DNA from: Phaeodactylum tricornutum CCAP 1055/1
Lineage: Eukaryota; Bacillariophyta; Bacillariophyceae; Surirellales; Neidiaceae
Direction of reading: 5' to 3'
Assembly (NCBI RefSeq): GCF_000150955.2
Contig: NC_011672.1
Location: forward strand, 620,001 to 684,000
DNA: 64,000 nt
Part shown: piece after piece, positions 40,803-52,453 of the stretch
Layout: every line of letters starts with the position of its first letter
How positions within the stretch are numbered: the first letter of the stretch is position 1
Notes under the pieces: generated by a model
What the model was told of the DNA's origin: nothing
What the model saw: only the letters and a program-made list of their open reading frames with translations
Database searches by the model: none
Translations under genes and position numbers: made by a program

Positions 40803-41612
40803 GAGAAAATACGCTAACAGTAAAGGGGATGGAAAAAGGTGAAAAAATCCCTAAAGGGGACAGAACGTGTTCACCTTAAGTAGCTTCATTTGGCGCCAGT
40901 ATATTGTTAATTGTTCAAACTATTTAAAGTACATGCCAAAAATTTGTGACGGGTGCGTACAGCAAGTGCTGGTTGGAAACGTATTCCAGCAGTCGCTGCT
41001 ACAACCAGTGCAGGCCTTTGGTCCTGCACTTGTCCCGCATTACCCTCGCAGGTACGCCATGATACAACAACGCGTCTCGTCCGACCTGGAAGACGTCGAC
41101 GTGGAAAACGAAGCAATCTTGGGCTACAACAACATCCCCCCGACAACTGCGCATTGCATTCCAACGCGAAAAGATCCAATCCAATCCTTGGATTCCATGA
41201 CGTACGAATCGGATCTGATCAAAACCTGGGAGCAGGACCCTTCTCAACAAAAGGGGTTTTATCGGGATGTCGAAAGACTACGTCGCTACTTTGCCGGATT
41301 GCCTGTTATCAAGGCCGTCTATCGCGTTTTGAAAGAGGCCAAACAAATCAAACTACTACTCGTTGTATAGCCATTGATAGAATATACTGTACAAACTTGG
41401 TTCGTTAGTGGTGGCAGATAGGTTGCCCTGAGATCTCCATCGGACGCGCTGCGATATATACATTGGAATCCGCCACAAATTTTTGGTAATTAGTTTAAAT
41501 AGTTCGAAAATATAACAATATACTGGCGCCAAATGAAGCTACTTATATCGAACACGTTCTGTCCCCTTTAGGGAGTTTTTCACCTTTTCCATCCCCTTTA
41601 GCGTATTTTCTC
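40803..41612. mobile_element. Mutator-like (MULE) non-autonomous DNA transposon, 810 bp
   Basis: The element begins GAGAAAATACGC and ends GCGTATTTTCTC. The left terminal inverted repeat is 40803-40928 and the right is 41494-41612. They align nearly end to end, with one 6-7-bp indel and scattered differences. The 9-bp sequence AAATTTTAT directly flanks both ends (40794-40802 and 41613-41621), a target-site duplication of the size typical for MULEs. Long terminal repeats starting with GAG also fit that superfamily. No transposase is encoded, so movement would depend on a source elsewhere. The inside carries one ORF of higher GC than the surroundings, which suggests a captured host fragment (Pack-MULE type). 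The right end is 120 bp upstream of the next start codon. Confidence 0.85.
40867..41370 (+). CDS. ORF inside the MULE, 167 aa, unknown
   Basis: The frame opens inside the left terminal repeat and runs through the internal region. If translation began at the Met at 40933 (MPKICDGC), the product would be about 145 residues. I recognise no transposase motif (no DDE triad context and no zinc finger of the MULE type). Notable segments are CDGCVQQVLV, an acidic stretch SSDLEDVDVENEAI and the helical tail GFYRDVERLRRYFAGLPVIK. It may be a captured piece of a host gene. Expression is unknown. Confidence 0.4.
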   Translation: MFTLSSFIWRQYIVNCSNYLKYMPKICDGCVQQVLVGNVFQQSLLQPVQAFGPALVPHYPRRYAMIQQRVSSDLEDVDVENEAILGYNNIPPTTAHCIPTRKDPIQSLDSMTYESDLIKTWEQDPSQQKGFYRDVERLRRYFAGLPVIKAVYRVLKEAKQIKLLLVV

Positions 41613-41731
41613 AAATTTTATCTATTTATAGAGGCAAATCGTGTAACAGCTGGTAAAATTGAGACTGACAGAGAGCGTTTCATGAAAAGCAGCTCTCGAA
41701 ATCGACTATTGAAACCACATCGATTACCATC

Positions 41732-42618
41732 ATGGCCAAGGCTTCATCTCTCAAACGAGGAGTGTCGTCCCAAAGGGGCCTTCTGGCTTCGCTATGGTCG
41801 CTTGTAACAGTAATGACAGTATTAGCTTTCATAGTTGCTCTCATCTTTACATTTGCTGGGGTACAAGAAGGCGACTCCTATTCCAACCGAAACCAGAATA
41901 CGAACGATCAAGACGCGAGCGATCCAAAAGTGGCAGTGACGAGTCGAGGCATGGCTGTAGCGGCTCTCTGGACAGCTGTTCTGGCTACTCTAATCTCAAT
42001 TTTCGGGACTGTCATTCTGGGATGGCAGTCGCCCACAGGACGGTATTACAGTTGCTGCTCCACAAAGGTACACCAAACAAACGCACTGTCCCTGGGCAGT
42101 TTCATCGGAACCGTTTTTATGTTCGCGAATCTGACCTTCATATGTGCCATTCTGTTCGGAGAATTCGAGGTAATTTTCATCCGGGTAAAGAGCACTTTTT
42201 GACTTTCCTTTGGACGTCTCTGACATATATTTTCTTCTTTCTGCCTTAGATTCGTGACCGATGCGGAGAAGGAGAAGGACGGAAACGAGATGGCGTAGCA
42301 ACCGCTTCAGCGGTCGCACGGTCGTCGACGGCCTTCAGCATAGCGTGCCTCTTCCTAACGCTCCTGTATGGGGGGTTCGTCTCCATTTTGTTTGTCTATT
42401 CCGAGAGCATTTTGGAGGAACTGACAGCCGTCGAAAAGGAAGATTTGCACAACGCAAGGTGTATCCATTCCGCATCGCCAACTCCATTTGCAACCGCCTA
42501 CACCGGCTACATTGGAGAGCGATTCGATGTACGACGAAATCTAGGCAGTAGTGCTGCTGGCTTACTGTTAATGACTCCTAAACCGGCGAACTGCTTATCC
42601 GATGGTACGCTGACATAA
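41732..42618 (+). CDS. Four-TM membrane protein of unknown function, 268 aa, two exons
   Basis: The model joins 41732..42169 and 42250..42618; the 80-nt intron starts GTAATT and ends CTTAG and splicing keeps the frame (FGEFE-IRDRCG). Four hydrophobic segments are visible: one near residues 18-46 (LWSLVTVMTVLAFIVALIFTF), two in the middle (AVAALWTAVLATLISIFGTV; GSFIGTVFMFANLTFICAIL) and one in exon 2 (SIACLFLTLLYGGFVSILFV). Both ends are predicted to lie on the same side. It resembles tetraspan-like membrane proteins in layout only; no family motif is recognised. The MULE ends 120 bp before the start codon and may contribute to its promoter or 5' UTR. Confidence 0.75.
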
Positions 42619-43434
42619 TGACAATGATGGCAATCAATTCTCTACGTGTAGAGTGATGAAGATACATGGGTCCTAGCGGGAGTACATGATGCTCTCTTGG
42701 CCCATTCTTACCGAGACTTTTAGGTACACCGTTTTTGGCAGCTCAGTTTGTAGCAGCTCTAGATTCTTTGAATTTGAATCCGCTTTCCACCACGTTGTAC
42801 TTGAATCCGAGTTGGAGTGTGACCTACAACCATCTCTCAGTCCCAGGCTACTCTCAGCGCAATGACTTTCACAAGGAAATTGTTTCCTGAGCCAAGGCCA
42901 TTTTGATGGAAAAACCCCAAAACAGTATCGAACTCCTCTGATTAGAAAATCCTCCGCTTGCCGAAATAAATGATTGTCAAGTGAGCACAATGATACGTAG
43001 TTGAGCTTAAAGATAGCCTACCTCTCTTAGAATACAACTAGTAGGTAGTTTGACTTTCCAAGATAGCGAGCATTCTACAATTTACATAGATACCCACTCT
43101 GTAGCCCTAGTAGTACCCTATGTGCAGCGACCATACAAAACATAAAAGTTTCTTTGCTCAAACCGCGGGAAAAAGAAGTATTCATATGTATACATACATA
43201 TCCTTTTTTCTTTAACAATGCTTTTAAAATTGAATATTTTAGCAATACAAAAGTAAAATTAGACAAATATCGGTATGTCGCTTTGCACGCTTGTTGACTC
43301 TCACCTTTTTGGACCCAAACACCGTTGGGTACACACTCCAAAAGAGGCACCGACTAACTGTGAAGACCAATCAGCAACCTTCATTTCCTGTTTATTGATC
43401 GCGTATTGAATACAATAGTTCCCCGTCTATCAAA
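42619..43434. other. Intergenic, upstream of the KNL1-like gene
   Basis: No gene is supported; ORFs here are about 100 codons or less and AT-rich. A TAACTGTGA palindrome lies at 43355-43363, 72 bp upstream of the next start codon. Confidence 0.45.
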
Positions 43435-46400
43435 ATGGCACAGGAATCTTTCCGCCGCCGGAGCGACCATGGAGCTGTCATGCGCAGTATCGATGAAGAG
43501 AACGCAGACGTAAACCAAACTCGCCGTCAAACGATTGGCGTGGGTACGAAGTCAAAAGCTCTGATGACAAGGACGACGCCAGCCTCTCAAAGTCAGTCCA
43601 AAAAGACCCCATCGAAAACTCGAGTCAATCTAGGCTCTGCCTCATCATACTACTTCAAGCACATGCCTAAGACTCCATTGGATGTCTCCATGCTGTCTAA
43701 AAATCAGCAAATGATAGAAACATCTGTCAATACTGCACGGGAAGACAGCGACATTGATATTTCGATCAATGAAAGCTTCCTCCACGATGCTACCGCAAAT
43801 TACAACGGAAGTTTAGCTGCTGCGGAATCGAGCTTTCTGACGGTCAATAGCAGTAGTAGTGAAGAGAGTGACATGCTGAACAAGAGTACACTTAGCGACA
43901 CCACGGAACTTACCGCTTCTAACTTTGTCAAGGCTGCGTTTTCACGCCATCGTCTGTCCGAAGCTTCTCTGCTATCAACCAGTCTTCATGCTTATTCGGA
44001 TCAAAACGTCAAAGAGAACATAAAGCTTCGAACAGGAGAGAATAATTCAAACCCGGATGCCCTCAGGAACCCTCCTGGGCTATCGCCTCCTCGCCTGCCT
44101 TTTGGTAGAGTCAAAGCGAACGTTGATGGCAGTACTGATACAGAAATCGTCACAACGGCCGGTCACGCGAAGAGACGCCAAACTCTTCCTCCTAACGGGA
44201 CCATTGATATGGCTTCGGAAAAGGCTCAGCCGATCGCTTCTGTTGAGCGACGTAATTCCTGGCAATCAGTTCCCAACGAAGGTGATAAAAATGTAACATC
44301 CTCCGAGCTGACGGTAGAAGCTTTGCGACAGCTGACTTCTGGCTTCAAAGAAAAACGGCTCCAAAGAAGCCGCCTGTCTTCTGACCATCGTGCTTTTGTT
44401 TTGAATAGCTCTCCGAAACTATCTATTCCATCCCTCTCACCTGGTCTCACGTCCAGCAGTAAACGAAAGAGCATGTCGAACAATGACAAGAGTGTTGATA
44501 TGACGAATAATGCATTGGACGATCTCTTTGATGGTTTGCTTGATGCCGACGAGACTGCTGATCCGTCGCTTCTCGCATCGGTTGACTGTGGTAAGGATGA
44601 ATCCTTGGAACGAGGCTCGGTCTTGAAGGGACTAGTGGAAGAAAATGAGTTTGAAACTGAGATGGCAAAGGGTAACACCCCCGGCAATCATAATTTTATC
44701 CAAAAATCAAAGAAGGAAGGAACTGCAGCTCTGTGGGCGAACTCGGAAATCTGCAGTATTGGAATTCACAGTTTTTCACGTCTGGACTCTCTTTCGCCAG
44801 CGTCGACTATTACTTCGAAAGGTTGTCTGAAATCGAGTGACATACCAACGGGAAAGTCGCCTCGACCCCTTCCAGAAGAAATTGCATTTTCCGAGAAAGC
44901 GGTAGCCAATGCAGAAAAAAAGTCTCCCATTGACAGCTCTCATCGGAATCTTACTCCCAGCAAGCTACAAAACCGTCTGACACCAACGACATTATCCGGA
45001 TCTCCAATGAGGTTTTCTGGTGAAAGGCGTTACGATGATGACGCACCCCACAGTTCGAGTAATTCTTCTTCGGGAGAAGAGATTCGTGATATATCTATGC
45101 TTAGTCCCTCAAAGGTGGTATCAGTAGATCAACTGACTCCATCAAAGCTATTGGGTCGCTTGACGCCGACAACGCTTTCTGGATCGCCCGTGCGTATTCC
45201 CGACCCAGCGTCAATTGATTCACCAGCTCGAAACACGCGAAGCTCTCTCAAGCCAGTCCTCGAAACCCCCCTACGATCACCGCTGCGCCAAACAGCATGG
45301 GCCGCGAAAGACAAGACTGATACACTGGTTGATTCTCCGGCTCGCAATACTCGGAGCGCTAAAAAGGCAAAAGCTTCTCCATCTCCCAGTCTTGATGACC
45401 CTACTCAGAATGGTGAGACTTTCAAGCGTAAGCACGATACTAGCTTTGAGTTATCCGTTGGGGCTGCTACGGAAAATAACATGACGTATGAAGTTCGATC
45501 CTCGATTCAGAAGCGTCGGAAATCATCAGGATCTATGGCTGTAACTCTCAATTCGGCTTTGCGAAAAGCAGGAAGTGCCCACAAGACGTTTCCCAGCGGA
45601 AGGAAATGTGTCGCTTTTGGATCCCCGGAGATAGTTGAGTACAACATCGGTAGCCCATCTATGAGTATGACGCCGCTCCCTGCGACTCGAGCGAAGGAGA
45701 GCTGCACCCTTCCAGATGATACCATAGAGATTGAAGCCGATATGGCAGCCTTGCTTCAAACCGGCGAAAGACGACTTGGATCAGGAGAATTTTCCATAAA
45801 TGCGCAAGATGCTGGGAGCACGCCGTTTATCGGAAAGAGATTGGCCATGGCCAATGATAGTATTGGTGAGGACAGAACTATCGAACTGGAAGGAAACCTC
45901 CAGAAATTGATCGACGGAGCCGTTAACGTCGATTCCGATTACGCCCAAAGTAGCGATGACATGGAGGTCGATGTTTCTGACGCCGATGCCACGGAGGAGT
46001 TTGACCAAACCGTACAGTTGGAAGTGAACATGTCGACATTACTTCAGCAAGCCAATTCGGACAAACCTAAGGCAACTACTACGCAGATCATAAAAGATGA
46101 CTTGGCAGTTGGGAACAACTCATTTGAAGATGAAAAAATTGCGGATAGTCCACTGGAGGAAGATATAACAGTCGAACTCGAAACAGACATGTCTGCAATG
46201 ATTGATGCTGCTCAGCATGGAATCCGCGCCCCTCATGGACCAGAATATCTTGGCCATGTCGCTGGTACAGTGAAGGACAAGGAAAACGAAGCTCAGCTTG
46301 AGCCCGACATCGAAAATGTAGTGGCGGCTGCAAGTGCACGTCTGCGTCTCTCAATATCGGATTCGCCGGAATCCAAAGCAAACCAACGCCGTTCCTCGAT

Positions 46401-47980
46401 CGCTTCGCGTCGCTTCAGTGTGGCACCGGAGAGCCGACTCTCCATTTCATCTCAGGGAGACCGCCTTATTGTTTATCAAGAAGACTCACCTGTAGAGAAA
46501 GGTGTTTCTTTTTCACCCCAATTTCCGTCAAAAGCCATAAATAGCGCTACATCAGACAAGGCAGCCTCATTGTTAGACCTGCGGCTGGAGGAACTTCTGC
46601 ATGCTTGTCCAATCGAAACGCAGGAATGCGGGATTCCAGACATTCTTGCATTTCTCAGTGAAATCACTCTTTCTATTGACGCTAGTATTGTTTGTGACAC
46701 CATGGATGCAATATTTCCTCAGGTATGCAATGAAGTCATTTCAACCATGGAACCAGACATCGATCTGTCGTCAGTGGTGGCGCCGTCCAGAGAAGACGCT
46801 GGGTCGCTCATTGTTCTGCAGGAAGAAATTAGATCTGGTTTTGACTCTGAAATCTCAAGCAAACTTTTGAGCTTATCATACGCTGTGCAGAAGGTAGAGG
46901 ATTTTTCTTGGAGTACATGGGTTGTGTCTGTCGCTGAAACACTCCAAGGCCACGTCAAGACAATGACTGAAGAACTGGATGAAAGCACTCACATCATCGC
47001 TGACTCCAGTGAAAATGCCATAGAGCTCGAGTCCACTCTAGCAATTATTGCTGACAAAGCTGTTCGTAAGGCTCGACGAAAGAGTCTTGACCGGCGCGTA
47101 GTAAGTCAACTAGGTTGCAATGATGATTTATCCCAACAAATCTAACTTTTTCCTTGCTGCTGCTCAGTTTGATAGTATAGTACTAAAGGAAGAAATTACT
47201 AGCATGGAAGCCGAGCTCGAACGTGCCAAAGGCTACCTCGAAAAGGCAAAGCGAGAGGAAGAGCAGACTACTCGGATCATAAAGAAGGCTGACCAATATC
47301 TAAATATTTCTATCGAGCAAGAGGATCAGATACGCGAGGTAGAGTCTCATGAGAAAAAATGGGTTGTACTCAAAGGATTAAACAAGTGGAAGGCGAGACC
47401 CATGGACGACAGGAACATTTCCTTCATCTTTCCTAGTCCCTTTCTATGTGCATCGATATCATTCACCCTAGGTGATTCGGTTGAGTGCCATGCGCAGATT
47501 AAAACCGATGTCAGCAAAAGAGGCGAGACGAGTACTCGAAAGCGGTTTCAGACCCTTCAACCGTTTCTAGAAGAGAGATCAAGAGAAATTTGCAATATTG
47601 CCAATCTGGTGCCTATCGATCAACCGACGCACATCGGCAATGTCCTGACAGATTTCGTTCGAACCATGAGTCGTCTTGAACGAACAGCCAGCGAAATCGC
47701 GTCGCTCCAGAAACGGTACGGAGCAATTCTTTCTCGCCCTTTGAACAGCCGTCATTTTGAGCTCACCGTCGACTTCACGAGTCGATCCGGTCACACTAAG
47801 CTCCTTGGTATTTTTGTGATTTCGGAATCATATCCTTATTCTCCGGTTGATGTTTGTCTGGATGTTCTAGAAGGCCAACTTAACATGGAAGAGATCCGCA
47901 AGAAGCTGGTCAAAAACGCCAAGCCAGGATTTTGTTATTTATCTCGTTCTGTGGATTTTATTGCTGCGTGCATGGGATGA
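43435..47980 (+). CDS. KNL1: KNL1/Spc7-type kinetochore scaffold, about 1,492 aa, two exons
   Basis: The model joins 43435..47100 and 47168..47980 (GTAAGT donor, CTCAG acceptor; 67-nt intron). The N-terminal two thirds are disordered, with many SP/TP sites and two copies of TPSK...RLTPTTLSGSP. RKCVAF (723-728) could be an RVxF-type PP1-docking site. Four regular repeats follow at about 762, 813, 857 and 910 (TIEIEADMAALL, TIELEGNLQKLI, TVQLEVNMSTLL, TVELETDMSAMI), in the place where KNL1 carries MELT repeats. The C-terminal part has a helical region, a long coiled coil (EEITSMEAELERAKGYLEKA) and an RWD-like domain (WVVLKGLNKWKARPMDDRNI, FELTVDF, YPYSPVDVCLDVLEG). KNL1 is known to bind the Mis12 complex and recruit Bub1/Bub3. 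The assignment rests on architecture and should be checked. Confidence 0.8.
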
Positions 47981-48069
47981 CGGCGCAAATATAATACAGC
48001 CATATGGATTAAGGGGTTTGCAAATTGCAAGATTAATATTTTATATTAGAACAGGAGCAGATTGGCGCT

Positions 48070-51000
48070 CTATTCCACATAGCATTCAATAACGTCGTCC
48101 GGTTCAAACGCCTCAAAATCGAGGAGGCCAATTCCACATTCGTTGCCTTCCTCAATCGAGTCCGTTTCTGCTTTGAAATTTCGCAAGGTCTTGATTCGAC
48201 TTTCGATGAGGATTTTGTCCCCTCGCATAACACGAACATTTGCTCCCTTCTTCAAAAAGCCGTTTGTGCATCGGCTGCCTGCAATATTGCCCGTTCCGCC
48301 AATATTGAATACTTCTTGAACCTTGGCAGAACCAACATACTCTCCTTCAGGTGTCGGGGATAAGACTTCTTGCATTCTCGACTCGACCGACTCAATGGCA
48401 TCATAAATTATATTGTAATATTCAATCGGCACCCCGGTTACGCGGGAGTCTTCCATTGCGGCGAATGACGCTGGAATATTGAAAGCAATCACGGTTGTAT
48501 CCGGTGTAACGCTTGCAATGGCGATATCGCTTTTGCTGACTTCGCCCGCTTCACTCACAAGAACTTTTACAGTTACAATTGCTTGATCATCTTCGCGCTT
48601 CAAATCTCTAAGAGCACGAGTCAAAGCTTCGGCGGAGCCCTGGACATCAGCCTTGACAACGACACACATTTCACGACTCTCTTTAACAGCACCAAATGTC
48701 ATCGCAACAGAATCCATCAAACCAGCTTGATAAGAAGACGAGGACTTTTCCCTAGCTATTCTTTGCCTGTTTTCAGCCATTTCACGGGCTGTCTGTTCGT
48801 CTTTCGCAACAATCAGAACATCCCCAGCACAGGGAACGCCCTCAAAACCCACTACTCGAACTGGAGTGCTAGGACCGACCTCTTTCATGCGATCATTATT
48901 TGATGTTGAGAGCAAAGCTCGCACCTTTCCATGGGTTTCACCAGCAACAAAAACATCTCCGACACGTAGGGTTCCTTTCTGAACGAGAGTTGTTGCAACT
49001 GTACCCAAGCCTTTCTCAACGTTTGCTTCGACTACAATGCACTCCGCATCACGATCTGGATTTGCCTTAATGTCCTGAATTTCGGCCTGTAGCATGATCT
49101 TGTCTAGCAAGTCGTCGATGTTGGTGCCTTTTTTAGCACTGATCTGAGACGATAAAACATCGCCACCAAATTCTTCCGTCAAAACATCGTAGGACGTAAG
49201 CTCGGTCATGACTTTTGTAGGGTCGGCAGTTTCAAGATCGCACTTGTTAATCGCAACGATAAGCGGTACACCTGCCTGGCGGGCACATGCAATGGAGTCT
49301 GCCGTCTGTTGCTTTACTCCGTCATCAGCAGCTACCACTAAGACAATGATATCGGTAATGTTTGCTCCACGTTCACGCATATCAGTAAACGCTGCATGTC
49401 CAGGCGTGTCCACGAAAGTTATCGTTTGATCGTTTCGAGTGACTTGATAGGCTGCAATATGTTGCGTGATACCGCCCGCTTCACCGGCAGTGACTTGAGT
49501 CTTTCGGATGGTGTCCAACAGAGAAGTTTTTCCATGATCAACATGTCCCATGATGGTAACGACAGGAGCACGAGGTTTAAGATCGGCCGGGTCATCTTCA
49601 TCAAACACAACTCCAGTCGCAAGAGCGCTCTCTTCCAAGCCCTCCATCCTGGGACAAAGAGGGAATAAGTTAGAAATCATCCATGTCCTTCTACTAACTA
49701 GCCAAAGCCACCTGTGATATACTTACAGATCGTCTTCCATATCCTCCGCTCCACCAACAATCTTTCCGAAACCTTCCGCAACCGCCACGCAGGTTGCTGA
49801 ATCGAGATTCTGAGTCATGGAAGCCATGACGCCCAGATCAGTCATCAAAAACTTGATCACCGACACCGGTTTTTCCTCAAGGATTTCGGCCAAATCAATG
49901 ACCGAAAGAGGGCCATCCGGTAGCATCACTGTTTTACGTTCCAGAGCAGCTTCCAACCTGGCATATTTTTCCGACGTACGGTCTCGTTTTTTCAAACTAC
50001 CACGGCGTTGGGTAATCTCCGCCGCTCGTCCCTTCTTTCCCGTTCCAATGCGCAAACTTTGTCGGTTCACGTTGCGTCCGTCATCACCGGCACCAGGCTT
50101 TCTTCGTTTTTCCGGTCGCGCTGGGGTTGTACGTTTGCGACCAAAATCCTTGGCGGACGGAGGACCCGAGCCTGCTGTTTTCACAAGGCGCAAACATGAA
50201 AGAATGTGAGACATCGTCGCGCTTCTAAACAACACCTCGTAATGGATCACACAACACAACAGGCACCCGATGGAAGGAAGGTATGCCGTCGAAAGCTACG
50301 GATGGTTCGCAAGCAACAAAACCAAGAGAGGAAGGGAGGAAGAACCCAACATCATGACATCGAAACTCTACGAAGCAGTACAACCAAGGTAGAATATCAT
50401 CTACCTCAAAAGGCACTGCTTCACACCCCAAGCCCCCTTGGGCATACCTACCAGTATCGTACGGTGCGTTCAACTCACTGGCACCGGCTGGTCCACCTTC
50501 TCCTGCAGAAGCAACCGGACGCTGTGGGCGATCGCTGCCACGGGAGGCTGGCCGTTCTTTAAAGTTGTCCAGCGCTTCCTTTCGCTCTTCTTCAGTCAAA
50601 GGTTCTTGTTCTACGACGCGGACAAGCTTGCGTGGGTTGGTCAGTTTGAGCACGGTTCCACCATTACCCCCGCCACTATTGCCGCGATTGAAAGTACGAC
50701 TTCCTCCACCACCAGCACCTTCGCGGCGGGGGCCCCGTTGTCCGTTCGGATTGTTCGGGCCTCGTGCCGGACGACTGTCTCGACGACCACGATTTTCCGG
50801 ACGACCAGTGTCCGTCTTGACCTCACTGCTCGCCAATACTAATGTTCTGTTCAAGGGAATTGGCGGAGACACAAAGGTGAGCGGGAATGCCGATTCGAGA
50901 CAAGTGTTTCAAACAAATACGCGCGGACGAGGAAACAACAGAACGTACCCCCATGGGAGATTGACGGGACGCGTTGCGAAGGATGAATCTGTCTTCATCG

Positions 51001-51103
51001 GACCGACCCAGGAATGTTGCTTTTGAGTCGTAAATGCTCCGGAGAAAGAGCTGGTCGCGAGCAAGAGCGTCGCAACGAGGACCAAATTCTGCGAACACAC
51101 CAT
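48070..51103 (-). CDS. infB: Plastid translation initiation factor IF-2, 858 aa, four exons
   Basis: The exons are 51103..50949, 50846..50452, 50174..49727 and 49648..48070; all introns are GT-AG and the frame is kept (2,577 nt). The start encodes a signal peptide ending SSFSGAF-TT, the diatom plastid pattern, so this is most likely the plastid factor rather than the mitochondrial one. A Gly/Arg-rich region follows, then the IF2-N-like segment (LSVIDLAEILEEKPVSVIKF), the G domain with GHVDHGKT (367-374), DTPGH and NKCD, then domains II, III and IV ending in IECYVE. IF-2 places initiator fMet-tRNA on the ribosome. Intron 2 (about 277 nt) ends in the tandem acceptor CAGCAG, so one Ala may be optional. 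Confidence 0.92.
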
Positions 51104-52453
51104 GCTTTTCAATTTATTTCCAACAATAATAGTACGACACAATCCTAAAGGCAGCAAGCTTTTCTTAGCAAATCTCGATCTGGTGGATATCACAAAGCTG
51201 ATGCAATAACAACAGTTTTGGTGAATGTCGTCGGTTTGCACAAGATAGGCAAAAAGACACTCGCTTGCGTAAAACAAGGTTTTCTGCGGTTGATGGCTGT
51301 GGGAAGGGGGGCTTCCAAGCGCTGGTACTGTCGTCTTGTCTTTTTCTGTGAAAGGGAATTGGGAAACCGGAGAGTGTGTGTGTATGTGGTTCTGTTCGTC
51401 GAGAGGGTTACAGATGCGTGGTGGTTGTGCGATGAAAATCGGTGTGGCTGGCGGACAGTACAAAACCCTGTCAAGTTGACTTGATCGTGATAGCGAACCA
51501 TTCTACGGTAGGTTCGTGCAACTTACTATTTCAGTCAACAGATATCGGGGGAGAAGGAAGAAACGGTAAAACCGCGTACGTTTGTCGAGGAGGCCGATAC
51601 GACGGCCAGGCAGAATTCAAAACCCGGACTTTCATGTCACGTTTTACACCATGAGTGAGAAACTCACAGACAAATGATAGGAAGCAGTCTCACAAATCCT
51701 GATGCAAGCTATGGGTACATCTCAACACTTTCTGAGGGATTCTGTGTGGGATTTATATTTTGATGATTATTCTCAATGTGAGAAGGACAATCTTTTGGAA
51801 CATGGTGAAGGATCACTAAGTGAAATGGATGATCCAAAAGCAATGGACCAGCAATAGTATCATCTCTTTCCATTGTTTTAAAAAGTCATTGATCCGTATA
51901 TTGCCTTAGCATAGGTCCTTGTATCCACTTTCTAACTTATGGCAAGCATTGAAAGCAGGTTAAATTTCACAGTCTTCAGGCTTGCTTAGGTTTATTGATG
52001 ATGAAAAATCTTGAGCTAGGATTGTGTCAGTAGGAATTTGTCTCACATTCACGAACTAGTATACACTAACAAAATAGGATTCTATATTCCAGGTGCCAGA
52101 TAGATGACTCCATGCTGACGTGTGGCTCATTTTGAAGTTCATGACGTTCGATCTGACGTCAATTTCAGATTCAATCCAGACAGATAGTAACCAACCAAAG
52201 TAATGCATATATTGGTTATACTTATTTGCTTTCAAAATGGATAGTGACCTGACGTAATCGATGACGTTTGCCATTTCGTACGCGCTGAACTCACGGAGGC
52301 GACAACTTCGAGCGAGCTCTTCGGGCTGCTTCGCCTTGTTTTCCCCAAGCATCTTCGATCTGATTGTTGTGAGTATTTGACGCTGGATAGATAGCAGATC
52401 TCCATGCACGGTTTGCTCGCTCTCCCAATCTGTTCGTCATAAAGATTCCGACA
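51104..52453. other. Intergenic 1.35 kb with an AT-rich core
   Basis: Between the divergent IF-2 and MerC-domain genes lies an AT-rich core from about 51.65 to 52.25 kb. It contains an isolated 51-codon ORF (51702-51857) that looks unlike its neighbours in base use. The segment may be decayed repeat DNA, but no terminal repeats or recognisable protein motif support a specific element. Confidence 0.4.

Noticed and set aside
40867-41370. MULE internal ORF considered as a transposase
   Set aside because: It is too short and shows no recognisable DDE or zinc-finger context.
50225-50450. Read-through C-terminus after the second IF-2 exon
   Set aside because: It is intronic; the IF2-N-like segment is recovered only after splicing to 50174.
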